The position numbers and the translations under genes were made by a program. Under the pieces are notes generated by a model that saw nothing but the letters and a program-made list of their open reading frames with translations, was not told where the DNA came from and searched no databases. Shown in pieces: positions 38,592 through 50,776 of a stretch of DNA of 64,000 nt. Origin of the DNA: Reticulitermes lucifugus (Eukaryota; Arthropoda; Insecta; Blattodea; Rhinotermitidae); NCBI GenBank assembly GCA_026260175.1, contig JAKCWW010001138.1:16268-80267 (forward strand), written 5' to 3'. Numbering within the stretch: position 1 is the stretch's first letter; the number at the start of each line of letters is the position of its first letter.

Positions 38592-38875
38592 GAGCCGGGA
38601 TGTTTCGCTCGGTATAGTGAGGCAGAGTCCAATGTTTACGACAGAGAAGTAGGGGTTCCATTCCCGACAGGCGCAAGAAATTCTTCTCGTCTCCACCCCG
38701 TCTACACCGTCCTTCAGGCTCGACCAGGCTCCCTCTCAACGGGTACCTGAAGCCCTTTCCTCGGCAGGAAATCGGCCGGGCAGTGAAGCTAATTATTATC
38801 TTTCGTTTCTTTCTGAGGTTAAATGTGTGTGGGCGTGGAAGCTTACGTCAATTCCTCACACGTGTCTACCACGTG
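38592..38875 (+). mobile_element. SINE type C, divergent
   Basis: cgagccgggatgtttcgctc head, B-box-like ggggttccattcccgacagg, gggtacctgaagccc and ggaaatcggccgggcag blocks in type C order. Confidence 0.55.
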
Positions 38876-39410
38876 ATGCTTAATTACATAAAGGAAAAAA
38901 TGTATCTTTTATATAGTAGTTTGATGTCAATGCCTACCCGTCACAAGGTGAAAGTAAATATTCACTGCAGAGATGAAAATTATTTTACGTAATTATTATA
39001 TTTCAAAAGTTCCGTGATTTTTACTCTTGGTCAACCCCTGCACTGGTTGGTAATAATAAAAAATTTACATGTAAAGCAACTGCACGGAATATGTATAATA
39101 TTAAGTATTACTAGGGTATTGAACTCATGGAGGGTTAGTTTGGTTGTGCATGTAGCAAACATGGGGAAATGAAAAACTCTTAAGTAAATGTAATTAGCAA
39201 AACACTTCGGAAATATGGATATGGTTGAAAGATAGTATTAAAAGAACAGTGCGTGAGTTGTGAACACTGTAACCTCTGAAATAGACCTCTGTCCCAAGTA
39301 GCCATTTACAGTTATGTACTTTCAATGTGATTTATATTACGTCACTGTCAGTATTTCACACTACATGACATCCTAAGTAACAAGGTTAATATATAAAAAA
39401 TTACAAATAA

Positions 39411-39612
39411 ATCTTCGCTCTTCTGGGTTGTCGCACAGCGCAGGTTTGTATGATACAGACGTTTCGGTACGACGTATCAGTCCCATTTCCAACATGGTTT
39501 CTTAGACACCCTTTAGATGCCTTGCCTTTGTAGATGGGACTGATACGTTGTGCCGAAACATCGGTGTTAAACCAACCCACGTTGCATAACAACAGAGAAG
39601 AGCGAAGATCTC
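39411..39612 (+). mobile_element. Palindromic Penelope-derived element D
   Basis: The left arm 39411-39485 and right arm 39533-39612 are reverse complements with small gaps (gatacagacgtttcgg ... gtatcagtcccat against atgggactgatacg ... cgaaacatcgg; tcttcgctcttct against agaagagcgaaga). A cggcggcaaaaggct tail follows the right arm. The right copy resembles the terminal copy of the 53-55 kb Penelope-like element. Confidence 0.7.
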
Positions 39613-40351
39613 AACTACACGGCGGCAAAAGGCTAAGATTTCTTAATGATAAAGAATGTGGAAGAAAGCCTGCTTGGCGTAACTGAAGTATTATCGTTTC
39701 ATTGAATGATTAAGAAAGAAAAGTCTCAGTCAAGACAGCTGGGGCCTAGTAACTTTCACAAAGCCACATCCGGAATATAGATCAGAGGCATTACAGGTTC
39801 AGCTGTGTATCTGCGCTGACCTACATTAACAGCCACAGTATTGTGGCTTGAAGTCATATTTACAAGGATGAAAACTGGCTCATTATCCAGGTATAATACC
39901 CTAAATCCATCCGTATAATTTCAGTATCATACTGATATCCGGGGAACGTGAAGTACCTATATACATGTATAATAAAACAGACAACATTGCTGGAGGAAAT
40001 ATATGTTGCCGTTTTGAAAGCTGATTAACTTACACCCGACGTATGTGGCCTGAACAAATCACGCATAAATTTCACGTTATGGTGAATGGAACTTACAGTC
40101 TTCATTATTTTCATACCCCTTTACATTTGACTGATTATTTAACTATAGCCAAGCCTTAAAACGAAAACCCTTAGAATCGAAAAGGTTATTTCGAAAATGT
40201 TAATGTGTTCGCGTTTTAGCCATTTCGGCCTGTTTCTTTTCCAACTGATTCAGTTAAACACCTCCTTCACATATAGCAGATATCCACTCTCCAAATCTGA
40301 GTCCACAGAGAAGTCAGACGAGTGCCCACAGTCAAAAGGTACTCTGTTGGT

Positions 40352-40669
40352 TCGTGTGTGAGTTGCTGCAGTCGGTGTCGCTACGTGGCCTATGTAGCCA
40401 CGCTTCGTGTGTGAGTTGCTGCAGTCGGTCTCGCTACGTGGCCTCTGTAGCCACTCTTCGTGTGTGAGTTGCTGCAGTCGGTCTCGCTACGTGGCCTCTG
40501 TAGCCACGATTCGTGTGTGAGTTGCTGCAGTCGGTGTCGCTACATGGCCTCTGTAGCCACGCTTCGTGTGTGAGTTGCTGCAGTCGGTGTCGCTACGTGG
40601 CCTCTGCAGCCACGCTTCGTGTGTGAGTTGCTGCAGTCGGTGTCGCTACGTGGCCTCTGCAGCCACGCT
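40352..40669. repeat. 53-base minisatellite, six copies
   Basis: Six head-to-tail 53-base units, with only a few substitutions between copies. Each unit starts tcgtgtgtgagttgctgcag and holds cgtggc ... gccacg, a 6-base hairpin stem with a loop of about 7. The unit length is not a multiple of three and no frame crosses the array. Confidence 0.95.
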
Positions 40670-41533
40670 TCATTGTCTCACAACAGGAAGTTTCTAACAG
40701 CCAATAATGCTTAACCTACTCAGCCGTTGTGCATTAATCTCATTCGTATTCTCTTTCATTTTACAATTTTTTCGCAGCCAACTCTGTTGTGTTTTCCTAT
40801 TCAATAGTTCTCAAAGACATCAAGAAAATATTTAGAACTTCCAGAAAGAATAAATCGTAACAATAGTTGCTTGGTTTGTATGCCACAAAAAGAAAAATTC
40901 CAGTAATTCCTAGAAATCTATCATCCGTATTTTGAAAGCTGAAGCAACTGTACTGCTTATTCGGATACAATAAACAAAACAAATGCAAGTAAAGTCACGA
41001 ACCATTCAAAGTATTACAATAGAACTAATTTATTTTAAGATAATTTAATTGATCTTCCTTAGTTTAGAAGGAAAGGTGACTTTACGGTAACTTCACAACA
41101 GCGTTTCTGTTTTTCACAATACAATTTGTATAGTAAGCAGTTTATCGTGAAATTTCGTACGGATGGCACAGTTATATAGGCCACGCATATCCATATGTTT
41201 TAACCTGTCCACTGTCTAGACGAGTCAGTCTAAGGCCACATGCGGGCAGTTCTCTGCGAGGTACATCTCTCCTATAATTTTCACGTCTATAGCCGGGAGG
41301 CAGAAACAGGATTGCAGCCTTATATTTAACGTCCGTTAATTCTGCATCGATTAATTCTTAGGCGTTCTCTTTAAAGTGAAAAAAGAACATCATATGCAGA
41401 GACCACATCCGTCCGCCTGTATGGGATGTAATGTCAGCCACCAAATCATTTGTAAGATTTTCATGATATTCGGTAGAAAAATTTCTTATATAGCGTTGTG
41501 TATTAAACTTGAGTTAGTGAAAACCAGCTTAAT

Positions 41534-41803
41534 AAAAGGTAAAAAAGTATATTTCACTCAGATGGGGAGTAGAGGTATAGCTCTACTCTTTCTTTAACCC
41601 CGGCGTTAGATGGAGTTGGTGGTCAACCTCACGCCCCGGCCGCTTTACCCCCGTGAATAACCCGATACCCATTGTATAGGTGGCTGGGTGGAGCCAGGGA
41701 CGGTTTGGACAGGTGCGGAAAATCCCGCCCCCACCAGGATTCGATCCCCGGACCGTTCAGCCAGTAGGGAGTCCCTATACCGACTACGCTATCCCGGCCC
41801 CCG
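41534..41803 (-). mobile_element. SINE type C, well preserved
   Basis: Minus strand: ccgggatagcgtagtcggta head, B box gggatcgaatcctggtg, cctatacaatgggtatcggg body, and a ctcccca then aaaaggt end. Confidence 0.8.
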
Positions 41804-43194
41804 ATTTAAATTTTATTCGTAAGTTCAAACTTTGAAGCCTGAGAAACAAAGGCTGAAGTGAATATATCTCCAGCTTGGTACCCTGACACAGCAGACTTCC
41901 CAGTTAGGTTTGGTGCAGATAACGTACTTAACACCTCGGCACTCGGAATTCTATTGTGTTGGCAACAATGATGGCAGCTGAGCGGGAGATGAAGTGGTAC
42001 AGAAATTAGCGCGAACAGCACCGACCGAGAGAGGAAAGACGAGACGGCTCACTGAAAGCGGAAAATCGATCGAAATATTATTAGCAAGAGCACGGCATAC
42101 CCCACTCTAACGTCCGTTGTCTCTTCCCTGCATCCTTCCGTATTTAATTTTTCCATCCTTTCTTTTTTTCCTTTCCATGTTCCTCCACGCTTATATGCTT
42201 TATTCTCGTTTTTAGCCTACTTTACTTATTTAAAATCGACGAAAAGAGGGTCATGAGATCTGCGTGTCTCCAATTTAAACTTTCAAAACATCTGAGCGAA
42301 TTTCACGAGATCACGATACCTGGTATAAATGTTACGCTATTAGAGAAGGCCTCCATGTCGTAATATTTAACTTAATACAATCATAACAAAAGCATGGAGA
42401 ATGTGTAAACGTGTGAGGTGGAAACGACCACAGGACCACTTACTTTAAGTCACTGTATGTATGATAACAGACCCTAGAAATATGCGTAACTTTCCTTAAG
42501 GCAGTACTTCCGTAAAATCCAAAATAACAACATGGCGGAGGTGCGAAATATACTTTGGCTTTTCGCTTAATGGAGGTGACAAATGACCCATTGGAGCTAG
42601 GCAAGTGATATTTAGTACGGAGATAGGTTATAAAAATCCCTATGAAAACCGTATGAAATATTGTTTCTATTTAAAAAAATGACAAACATGACGCTGATGA
42701 CAACTTTTATGGAATTATTTCCGATAAACAAATATATACTTCAATAATGAGTCCTTCACAAAAATAAAATAACATCAGAACCATAATAAAATAACAAATC
42801 TGCTGACTAGAAAGTCCCTGCAACAGAAAAGGTGACTTCGTTTGTTCTGTTCAGCACCCCTTGTTATCTATTTCTGTCGCTTTCTCCTTCTTTCATCCTT
42901 CAATTTTACATTCCCCCTTTGTCATCTCATCTTCGCTTCTCATTTAATTCTCCTCTCCTTTTGCTTACTTCCTTCCCTGTTTCTATCGACTTCTCCGCTT
43001 TCCATTATCTGGTAGATACGATAAACAACTACATACTCTCTGATTCTGACAGTCACATCTGACACACGGAATCGTATTTCGTTTTCAAAGGTGTAATTCA
43101 CATCGCTGTGCTTGCTACCCATTAGAGGCTTTGTGTTTCATAGACGGAGTTCAAGTATTAAATTCGGCTGTCAAGTTTCACTTTCGTACGTTCA

Positions 43195-43525
43195 ATAGTT
43201 TCTATTATTAAGGTGATGAAATCAAGGAGGATGAGATGGGCGGGTCACGTGACACGGACGGTAAAGAAGATAAAGTCGTTTAGGGTTTTTGTATAAAAAC
43301 CTGAAGGAATGAGGTGGCTTGGAAGGCCAACGCGAAAATAAGAAGTGAAAATTAAAATGGATCAAAACGAAAGACGCTGGGTGTGGACTAGATTCATTAG
43401 GCACATGATATAGTCAAACTGCAAGCTGTTGTGAATGCAGTAATGAGCCTTAATGTTCCATAATTGTAGAAAATTCCTTGACAAACTAAGGAACAATCGG
43501 CTGCTCAAAAATTACTTTGTTCCAT
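43195..43525 (+). pseudogene. LINE C-terminal fragment
   Basis: Broken frames give RWAGHVTRT, then KPEGMRWLGRPTRK and IKMDQNERRWVWTRFI, matching the terminal WAGHV...GRPRRRW...IKMDL block of insect LINE reverse transcriptases. The untranslated end (ttgttccatggagtaa) resembles that of the copy at 29648. Several stops and one frameshift are present. Only the 3' end of the element survives. Confidence 0.65.
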
Positions 43526-44154
43526 GGAGTAATTTATTTATTTATTTATTTACTTATTTAGTTGGTCAGTCAGTTATTTAGTCATTCAATCAGTCATTAG
43601 TTAGCTTACGAGTTACGTTAAATATTTTCAGAGTAAAACTCACAATTTCTCCATTATGCTTAGATTTATGAAAATCATGCAAGAATACGTAATGATAAGC
43701 CATTTATGATTAAAATATATCGGTATCATTAGGAATGAAGACTGGAGACAACATTTCCTTATAAACACTCAGACACGTCACATTTATATACGGGATTCAT
43801 TTCCGTTCATCGATTCATATTCCGCGCCCGTCTGAATATTACGTCATCTCCTACGCTGCCAATACATAAATCGTCCGTCTCTTATAATATCCTCAGTATT
43901 ATAGTTTGTACATTTAAGTCGTTGGAATATAAGCGTCAAGTCTGTCGACAGAGAGATAGCCCAGTTACGTTGAAGAAGTGACGAAGACGAAATGAAAACG
44001 TCTTGGTTTATATAAAGATATATGCAGAATTACAATCTTCATTACCATGACTTTCACTATATGTTTAGATTATACGTAGTCTCTTGAACATAACATAAAA
44101 TGCGCTGTACGAGTATGTTATGTGCCACTGGCAATCGCTGAACAGACGTCCTTG

Positions 44155-44183
44155 CGGATGAGTCTTCGTAGACGAAACCGGTA
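44155..44183 (+). ncRNA. Hammerhead-like motif of a second type
   Basis: CGGATGA is directly followed by GTCT-TCGT-AGAC (four perfect pairs), GAAAC, CG, GTA. This is the textbook spacing without the extra T, but U4 is replaced by G and no helix I is seen. It is probably a dead relic or a chance match. Confidence 0.3.
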
Positions 44184-44503
44184 GCCAGACTTGGTAATAA
44201 AGGTCACAGTTCTGCCGGCGAGAAAATTTGCTTCATTTATGCATCTGTGATTGAGCACAATGGGATGTCACAATTAAAGATTATGTAAACGTCATAAAAA
44301 CAAAGAAAAATTTATGGCTGGAATATCATTAACGTAAAACAGAAAGATAAAACCACGCCTTGACAGATAGTACAAATTCTGTACAAGAATAATGCTGAAT
44401 TGACAGAATACAGAAATTAAAGTGTTTCAGCTTTAATATTGTATCTATGGAGGACGAGATAAGTAGCTGTGTTGAAGGGAACGTAAATGAAAGCGTAAGT
44501 TAT

Positions 44504-44799
44504 GAGATCAGGTACGCTACACTAATATAAATACTCACTACTCTCTAATTAATTATAACGCCACGGAGCAGAGTTACTCTGAGATAAGGTACACTTCAGT
44601 AATATAAATACTCACTAATCTCTAATTAATTAAACACGTCACGGAACAGTTACTCTGAGATAAGGTACACTTCAGTAATATAAATACTCACTAATCTCTT
44701 AATTAATGATAACGTCACGGAGCAGAGTTACTCTGAGACAAGGTACACTTCAGTAATATAAATGTACACTACTCTCTAATTAATTACAACGTCACGTAT
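44504..44799. repeat. ~77-base tandem repeat, nearly four copies
   Basis: Units starting gagataaggtacacttcag begin at 44504, 44581, 44657 and 44735 (76-78 bases). Each holds taatataaatactcacta, then ctctaattaatta, and an acgtcacgg word. The last copy is partial. Confidence 0.9.
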
Positions 44800-45005
44800 A
44801 CGTTGTGTATACAAATGTGTTGTTGTACAAAGCAAAGTCAGACTTTCCCTATACTTAATCAAACACCAAACCGATATAGTCCAATTGAAATATCCTACTC
44901 CCTTGTCACTGCATAGCTAAACGCATTACAAATGTATAGTTGTAAGTCATAAATTTCCTTTAGTGTGACATATATTTCAGACATCAGTGAAGTCTACAAT
45001 TAGTG

Positions 45006-45260
45006 TTACTTACAGTTGTTTGTATTTTGGATGCTGCAGAATTCCAAGAAAACTAATAAAGTCAGATTTCGTATACAGGAAGTGTTAGGTTGATCAATTC
45101 CAATGAAAACTGCCTTCGCACCAAAACTTTCAAAGTAGATTCGCCTAGCACTCCATTTAAATAAAATCGCTTCAATATATTCGTCAATGAAATATATACA
45201 GACTGCTCTGGCAAAAAGCACTTTGTTGAAATCTCGGAATTCTGCTGGAATCCCGTCTAT
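45006..45260 (-). other. Unidentified open frame
   Basis: A minus-strand frame without stop runs from about 45260 to 45006, starting upstream of its first Met with a GLLDRIDGIPAEF-like string and ending after an Asn-rich tail. Its composition is more protein-like than that of most frames here, but I recognise no domain, and no splice sites convincingly bound it. A second frame at 45292-45480 is in a different register. A degraded transposon is as likely as an exon. Confidence 0.2.
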
Positions 45261-45625
45261 CCTGTCTAAAAGCCCTCAATTACGAAGAAACTTATCTGAA
45301 GGCAAGTCTGTACAGACGTACCTCTGAAAACTGAATTCTGGTAGCGTCCACATACAAGAACTCTTTTCCCATACCTGCGAATACTTTAATCGACAGGGAG
45401 ATCATTAAAGAAGTAATGACGGACGGTGCTGTCAGTAAGCTAGGTGCAGACGTTGTGCAAACTGGCCTGACAAGCCGCATTGTTTATTACAATAACCTTT
45501 ACTTTTTAACTCTCCACAAACATGGCGACGACCTGGAAATTTCGATAAACTGCTTAACGAACTCATGATTGAGGCCCCTTAAATCTCTCATACAATAGGT
45601 AAAAAATAAATTGTTAACATTCGTT

Positions 45626-45656
45626 CTGATTAATACCAACAATAAGTATTAATCAG
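45626..45656. repeat. Perfect 11-base hairpin
   Basis: ctgattaatac at 45626-45636 and gtattaatcag at 45646-45656 with a 9-base loop. No terminator-like T run follows and no gene is near. Confidence 0.5.
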
Positions 45657-45919
45657 GTCCAGAATGCCACTGTCTCACTATGCTGTACTCCACTCGCCAA
45701 ACACGTTGAAACTTGTATCCGCCTGTCTGTAATTCTGCAGCAAGAAATCAAGTGGATGCAGAAGTCACGCAAACAAATATTGAGATGGACCATCAATCGC
45801 AATATCTTTTATTATGGAAAACGTATTATATATTTCGTCTTTTCACAAAGCCATCATCAGGCAAAATATTAGAGAAAACAAAATCTTTTTATAAAAAAAC
45901 AGTGCTAAATTGACAGGAG

Positions 45920-46209
45920 ACTAAAGCCTAAAGAGGCCCTTCGGGGTCCAGGAGGTTGAGGCTTCCAGAATTTCTAGACATTAGGCACATGAAGGTGGTA
46001 AGGTTGTCGGCCGTACGCACCGGACACCTTTTCCCGCCAGGAGGTATTCCTGGTACTCATTTCCGTTAGAGGCTGAGTCGACCCCAGGGCCATAGTGCGG
46101 CCGGAAGGATTATGTCAATGAAAAATTCCAATGACACCATCGGGAATCGAACCCGCGGCCTTCCGGCTTGTAGCGCAGTGCCTCAACCAACTGCACCACC
46201 GCATACCCC
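45920..46209 (-). mobile_element. SINE type D
   Basis: Minus strand: gggtatgcggtggtgcagttg head, gcgggttcgattcccgatgg B box, ggtcgactcagcctctaacg body, and aattctggaagcctc. No tidy target duplication was found. Confidence 0.8.
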
Positions 46210-47216
46210 GAAAGGGGGCAGAGATATCAATATTTGAAGTGTTCATACAGGTTTCCTTTTCTCTGTTGGTCGAAACTGACTTAAAAGTTAAAATGTTCAA
46301 ACATATTGAAACTACATTAAAATGCGGTATTTTTTACACAGAACTTATAATATGATCAGTGACTTCACGTCTAAGCTCCTTCTTGACGGATATTTGCATT
46401 GGAAATAAGAGAAATGGCGCAGAAGCCTCCTAAAGATGCTAACATTTTTATTCTGATTATAAGGAACAATTTTTTCAGACCTGGAGCTTGTCAATGAATT
46501 TTTTGGCAACGATTTATATACACTATTCTGTTATTTTGTGTGTGTGTGGTACAGTTGAACATACGCAGTGAGAAAGATGAAAACACTGCCTTGTGGAGGA
46601 GCGACTGGCTGTAATGAAATACTGTCTGAAAATATACGAGTATTTGTGATTGACGGACCATCTGTTTCTCTATTCAGGCATCAGAGTGGGACATCCCACC
46701 CCAAGATGTTTCGCAGGTTTGACTACAGACCAGTAGGTCTTAGAGACTTCACCACACAAGCAGAGGGTTGTCTCCAGACTTAGATCTTTGTACGGACACC
46801 TTAATATTCTCCGTTCTATTCATCAGTCTTTGCATATAAATTTCAGAATACTGTATACATCGGTGCTCTCCACGTGCTCTGTTTCTTATCTGTTCATGAT
46901 CATCCTCCCGTATATAATCTCTTTTGTGTAAGTAACATGGTTAATGACTTAAATTTATAAATATTCTTCTGCGAATAAATGTTCATTGGTTTTCATGGGC
47001 TCATGAAATATCGACTTCGAAATGTACGATTTAAAATTGATTCACAGACTACTTTATATTCTCTTCTATGTTAATAACACTGACGTAGCTAAAACTGTCC
47101 AATATGTCCAGTTATTAATTTTATTAATATTATTAATTTTAGTAATTTGATAGTACACTTAAATAAAGGACAATAATTTACTGACCACACACGAACTTCA
47201 AAACAAGTGATGTTAT

Positions 47217-47440
47217 TTCTTTATGGTTTATTTAGCGACGCCATCAGTACCTCAGAATACAGAGCGTCTAAATGTATGATGATCACAGAAGTATGAAGTG
47301 TGCGGAAAGAAGTCGCCGTGACCTAATTTAATGCACTCTCGCGGAATTTTCGTGGAGAGCGGAAGACACCGTGACAGATGCCAAGACTGTTGTTATCATG
47401 ACCGAAATTCGAACTGTTCACCCCGGAACAAAAATCAGAA
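47217..47440 (+). repeat. Interspersed repeat family E
   Basis: tatttagcgacgccatcagt then cagaatacagagcgtctaaa, with a B-box-like aaattcgaactgttcacc at 47404. Its opening matches the copies at 18538 and 56055. The open frame crossing it is not a gene. Confidence 0.4.
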
Positions 47441-48309
47441 TCCTCGGTCAAAGTGGCAAACGGTTTTTGTTGTGAATTCCAGCGTAAAATCAATATACGT
47501 TGAGTGCTTGGGTCAAGATCGCTTGTGTTGTTTTCACATGAAACTCAATAACAGTTGCTATGTCTCGTAAAACATTCAGTCATAGCGGAACAGACTACTG
47601 GCAAGCGCAGTATGTCCTTCATGTTGAAGAAATACCGCAAACTTCGCCGTAACCTGTGTTATCTAGTAACGGTTAGGAATGTTGTCTGAGGAAGCATACC
47701 GCACGGCTTTTAAGAACTTCATAACACACAAAATTCATAACACCTTGCTCATCGAAGCCCTTCACCAAGAACACTCTTGTAACTGCTCCAGATTAGCCAT
47801 CCGTTTTGTACGCATTTCCTGAAGATGGGAATGAAGCCAAATTAAGATCTCTTATGTACAAAAATTCATAAACTCAACGCGATTTAGACTTAACTCGTCA
47901 AGCACAGCGGTTAATACATGTAACATCTGGTACAATGTTAAAAATATCTGCATTTCGCTATCCAAAATACATATATGTTTATAATTAGAGATGACTTTCC
48001 TTCACGCTATTAACAGAACTGCCCTTCTAATGGAAGGTCTAGTATTTGCTGTGAGGCAGAAACAGGACTTTTACGTACTTGATACATAAAATGTACACTT
48101 CACAAACTTGTACCAAATCGATTAGAATATATCTGGTGTAAAGGACACGTTAAACAAACACAAATGTAAAATATAAAAACAACATAATTACACAAAATAA
48201 TCGTAACAATCCTTCGGGTACTCACACTTTTGTTATCATCAACTAGACTCATAAGAATATATCCCCGTGCTTAATTAAGCGTCACAGAAATTAAGTACTA
48301 AATAAAGAT

Positions 48310-48440
48310 AAAATGGCGGTTTACACCCCACTAGCTTTAACTCCGGGGAGAAAAGAGCGGGTACACATACAATAGGAGGCTCTGTGGGTTCCAGAACCGT
48401 TCTTGACGCTTTAAAGAAAAGAAAAATATTTCACCTCAGC
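48310..48440 (-). mobile_element. SINE type C fragment
   Basis: Reverse complement has caggaaccc-like, cctcctattgtatgtgtacc and ctccccggagttaaag blocks. Only the middle part is recognisable. Confidence 0.4.
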
Positions 48441-48886
48441 AGGAAATCAAACAATGTTCCTGCGTCTTTGGTCTTATACTTTAATCAACATACCGAGGTA
48501 CTATTCTGGCTCCAGTCTTCCCTAAGTTACAAAAAAAAGGGAAACTTTTTAAAATTTTCAAGCACAGTGCTTATTACACTCAAACCTATCAAGCGTTTGT
48601 CTGCGGAGTGTTTCGTATGGTTTCTTGAGCAACATTAACCGATTTTTATGTATAACAAAGAGAAAGACTTTCCTTAAGCTAAGAACTGAAACAGTATCCA
48701 CACACCTTATTTACACAAGCTTCGTGCTCTGAAGAATTAATTGAAGTTTCTTAGTGAAGACTAAAAATAAGTAATTTATTTATCTAAAACAAACAAATAT
48801 TAGAATGGCAAACGGCTAAGATTAATGCCCTTACAGTTACTTTTCGCGTCTTTTCAAAGGCACTTTACAGCAATGAAGCCAAAGAA

Positions 48887-48912
48887 GTAATAATAATAAT
48901 AATAATAATAAT
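48887..48912. repeat. TAA microsatellite
   Basis: About nine TAA units. A similar run lies at 13531-13552. Confidence 0.95.
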
Positions 48913-49889
48913 CACCAAATTTAGAGTTAAACGCATTATCTAGTAACGCTACCGCTCTTGGGAAAGAAGCTGTCGCGTATGGCGTGGACATCTATACATT
49001 TCATTCCCTATAGCCACCAACAATAACAAAATTCTCTATAAGAACAGATCATTTGTAAAGTTTTCTTAAAAAGTGAACCGCGAAGGTACTGTGTCAATAT
49101 ACACCAAAATACAGTAGATAAATTTGGGTCGACAGAGAGGTGGAAGGTTGTCGAAGATTGACAGGTAAGAGACTGTAAAGAATATACTATTCTGGGACGT
49201 GACACCGTGTACAGTGGTGTAATTGTATCAACATTTTGGGGAGAGGTAATGCTCGCATGTTCAGGGTGGAAAAGTGAAGCTTCAAGACACGTTCCTCCGA
49301 AATCTCGGTATAGTTACACCAAACCAGACATGGAGTCGCATCCAAGAACGCGGTAAACTTCGTAATCACCGAAGTTAAAACTTCAAACTTCGCACAGAAA
49401 ATGGAACACTCCATAATAATCATAATGATAACAATGGAGAGAGAAATAGTCCCTGGATGATTACAGAGAAAATTACAGGAAAGTCAAATTAACCTAAGAG
49501 TGAAACTTGTTATTAAAGCTATGTAATCACTGACATAAATTTATTTTTATATACCCTGTATGAGTAATTTTTAGTTCTTTATGGAAGGCGGATGGAGATG
49601 AACAGGTACAATCTAACCGCTGCATGCAAACTCGTTATATTTTACGGAGACAGTTTATGAAATGCTGTGTGTTTACCGGGACACGCAAACCATTAAAACA
49701 AAAAATTACGTGATTGCACGTTGCACAGTGCTTTTAATCTGTTTTTAAAGTCCATTTGAATATAATTACAGTGCAGTACTCACTTTTTTGTTTTGGAGAT
49801 GTCAGGACTCACAAGAATCCCTCCAAGTCTGAAACAAGAAACAAATACATTAATTGAAAGAGAGGATTACCCAAATTTTATACACGGAG

Positions 49890-50190
49890 GTAAAGGTGAA
49901 GGTATCCCATTAAAGACCTGAAAAGGCGCTTACGGTCCCAGGACGTTGAGGCTCCCAGAATTTCTACACAATCAGCACATGAAGGTGCCAAGGTTGTCAT
50001 CCCTACGCACCGGCCGCCTTTACCCCAGTAGACACCCCTGGTACTCATTTCTGTTAGAGACTGAGTCGACCCCAGGGCCACAGTGCGGCCGGAAAGATTA
50101 AGTCAATGAAATATCCCAACGGTCCAATCGGAAATCGAACCCGCGACCTTCCGGCTTGTAGTTCAGTGCCTCAACCAACTGCATACCCCC
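49890..50190 (-). mobile_element. SINE type D, full length
   Basis: Minus strand: ggggtatgcagttggttgag head, cgcgggttcgatttccgatt B box and the shared body. A 12-base duplication with one mismatch (ttatacacggag at 49878-49889, ttacacacggag at 50191-50202) bounds it. Confidence 0.85.
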
Positions 50191-50525
50191 TTACACACGG
50201 AGTTAGGCCATAAATATGCACACCTTTCTCAATTTAGTCCAGCAGGGAAGAAGGACATTTCTAAGTGATTTGATGTAGTGTAATATTCTATATTTTATTC
50301 GAGGAATTTCCCTTTCGAATCCCTGCTGAATTATCTGCTACATTATCGAAGGTTTCCGGTTTTTCAGAGCCTCCAGGTAAATATAGGATAGTACCTCCAT
50401 TTGCCCACGACCATTTCCTTTGAAATTCTGTCCAAAGTGTCATTTACCCCACAATATGACACTGCATATTTTAAGTTACTGATAGCGATGTAAAATAAAT
50501 TAAGTATATGTGTAGTCAATGTTAA

Positions 50526-50776
50526 CCGATCCCAGTGGCCGCGCGGTCTAAAGCGTGGGACTATCGCTTACTGGAATTGTGGGTTCGAATCCCGCCTAGG
50601 GCATGGATGTCTGTCTCTTGTGAGTGTTGTGTGTTGTCAGGTAGAGGCCTCTGCAACGAGCTGGTCCCTCGTCCAGAGACGTCCTGCCGAGTCTGGTGTG
50701 TCTAAAAAGTGTGATCGTGAAGCCTCGAAAAATGAGGCTGCCTAGACCCCCAAGGGGCTGTCGAGCTATTGAAAAA
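50526..50776 (+). mobile_element. SINE type B
   Basis: Starts with gaccgatcccagtggccg-like sequence; B box tgggttcgaatcccgcctag; body gcatggatgtctgtctcttg and ctggtccctcgtccaga; ends at a run of A after gagctattg. Confidence 0.8.

Noticed and set aside
40352-40669. CRISPR-like array
   Set aside because: Units are contiguous 53-base repeats with no unique spacers, in an insect genome.
47817-47855. cctgaagatggga hammerhead-like start
   Set aside because: No CGAAAC half or closing stem follows, so it is only a partial match.
50526-50600. Apparent tRNA gene on the plus strand
   Set aside because: Part of a type B SINE found at least six times in the window.
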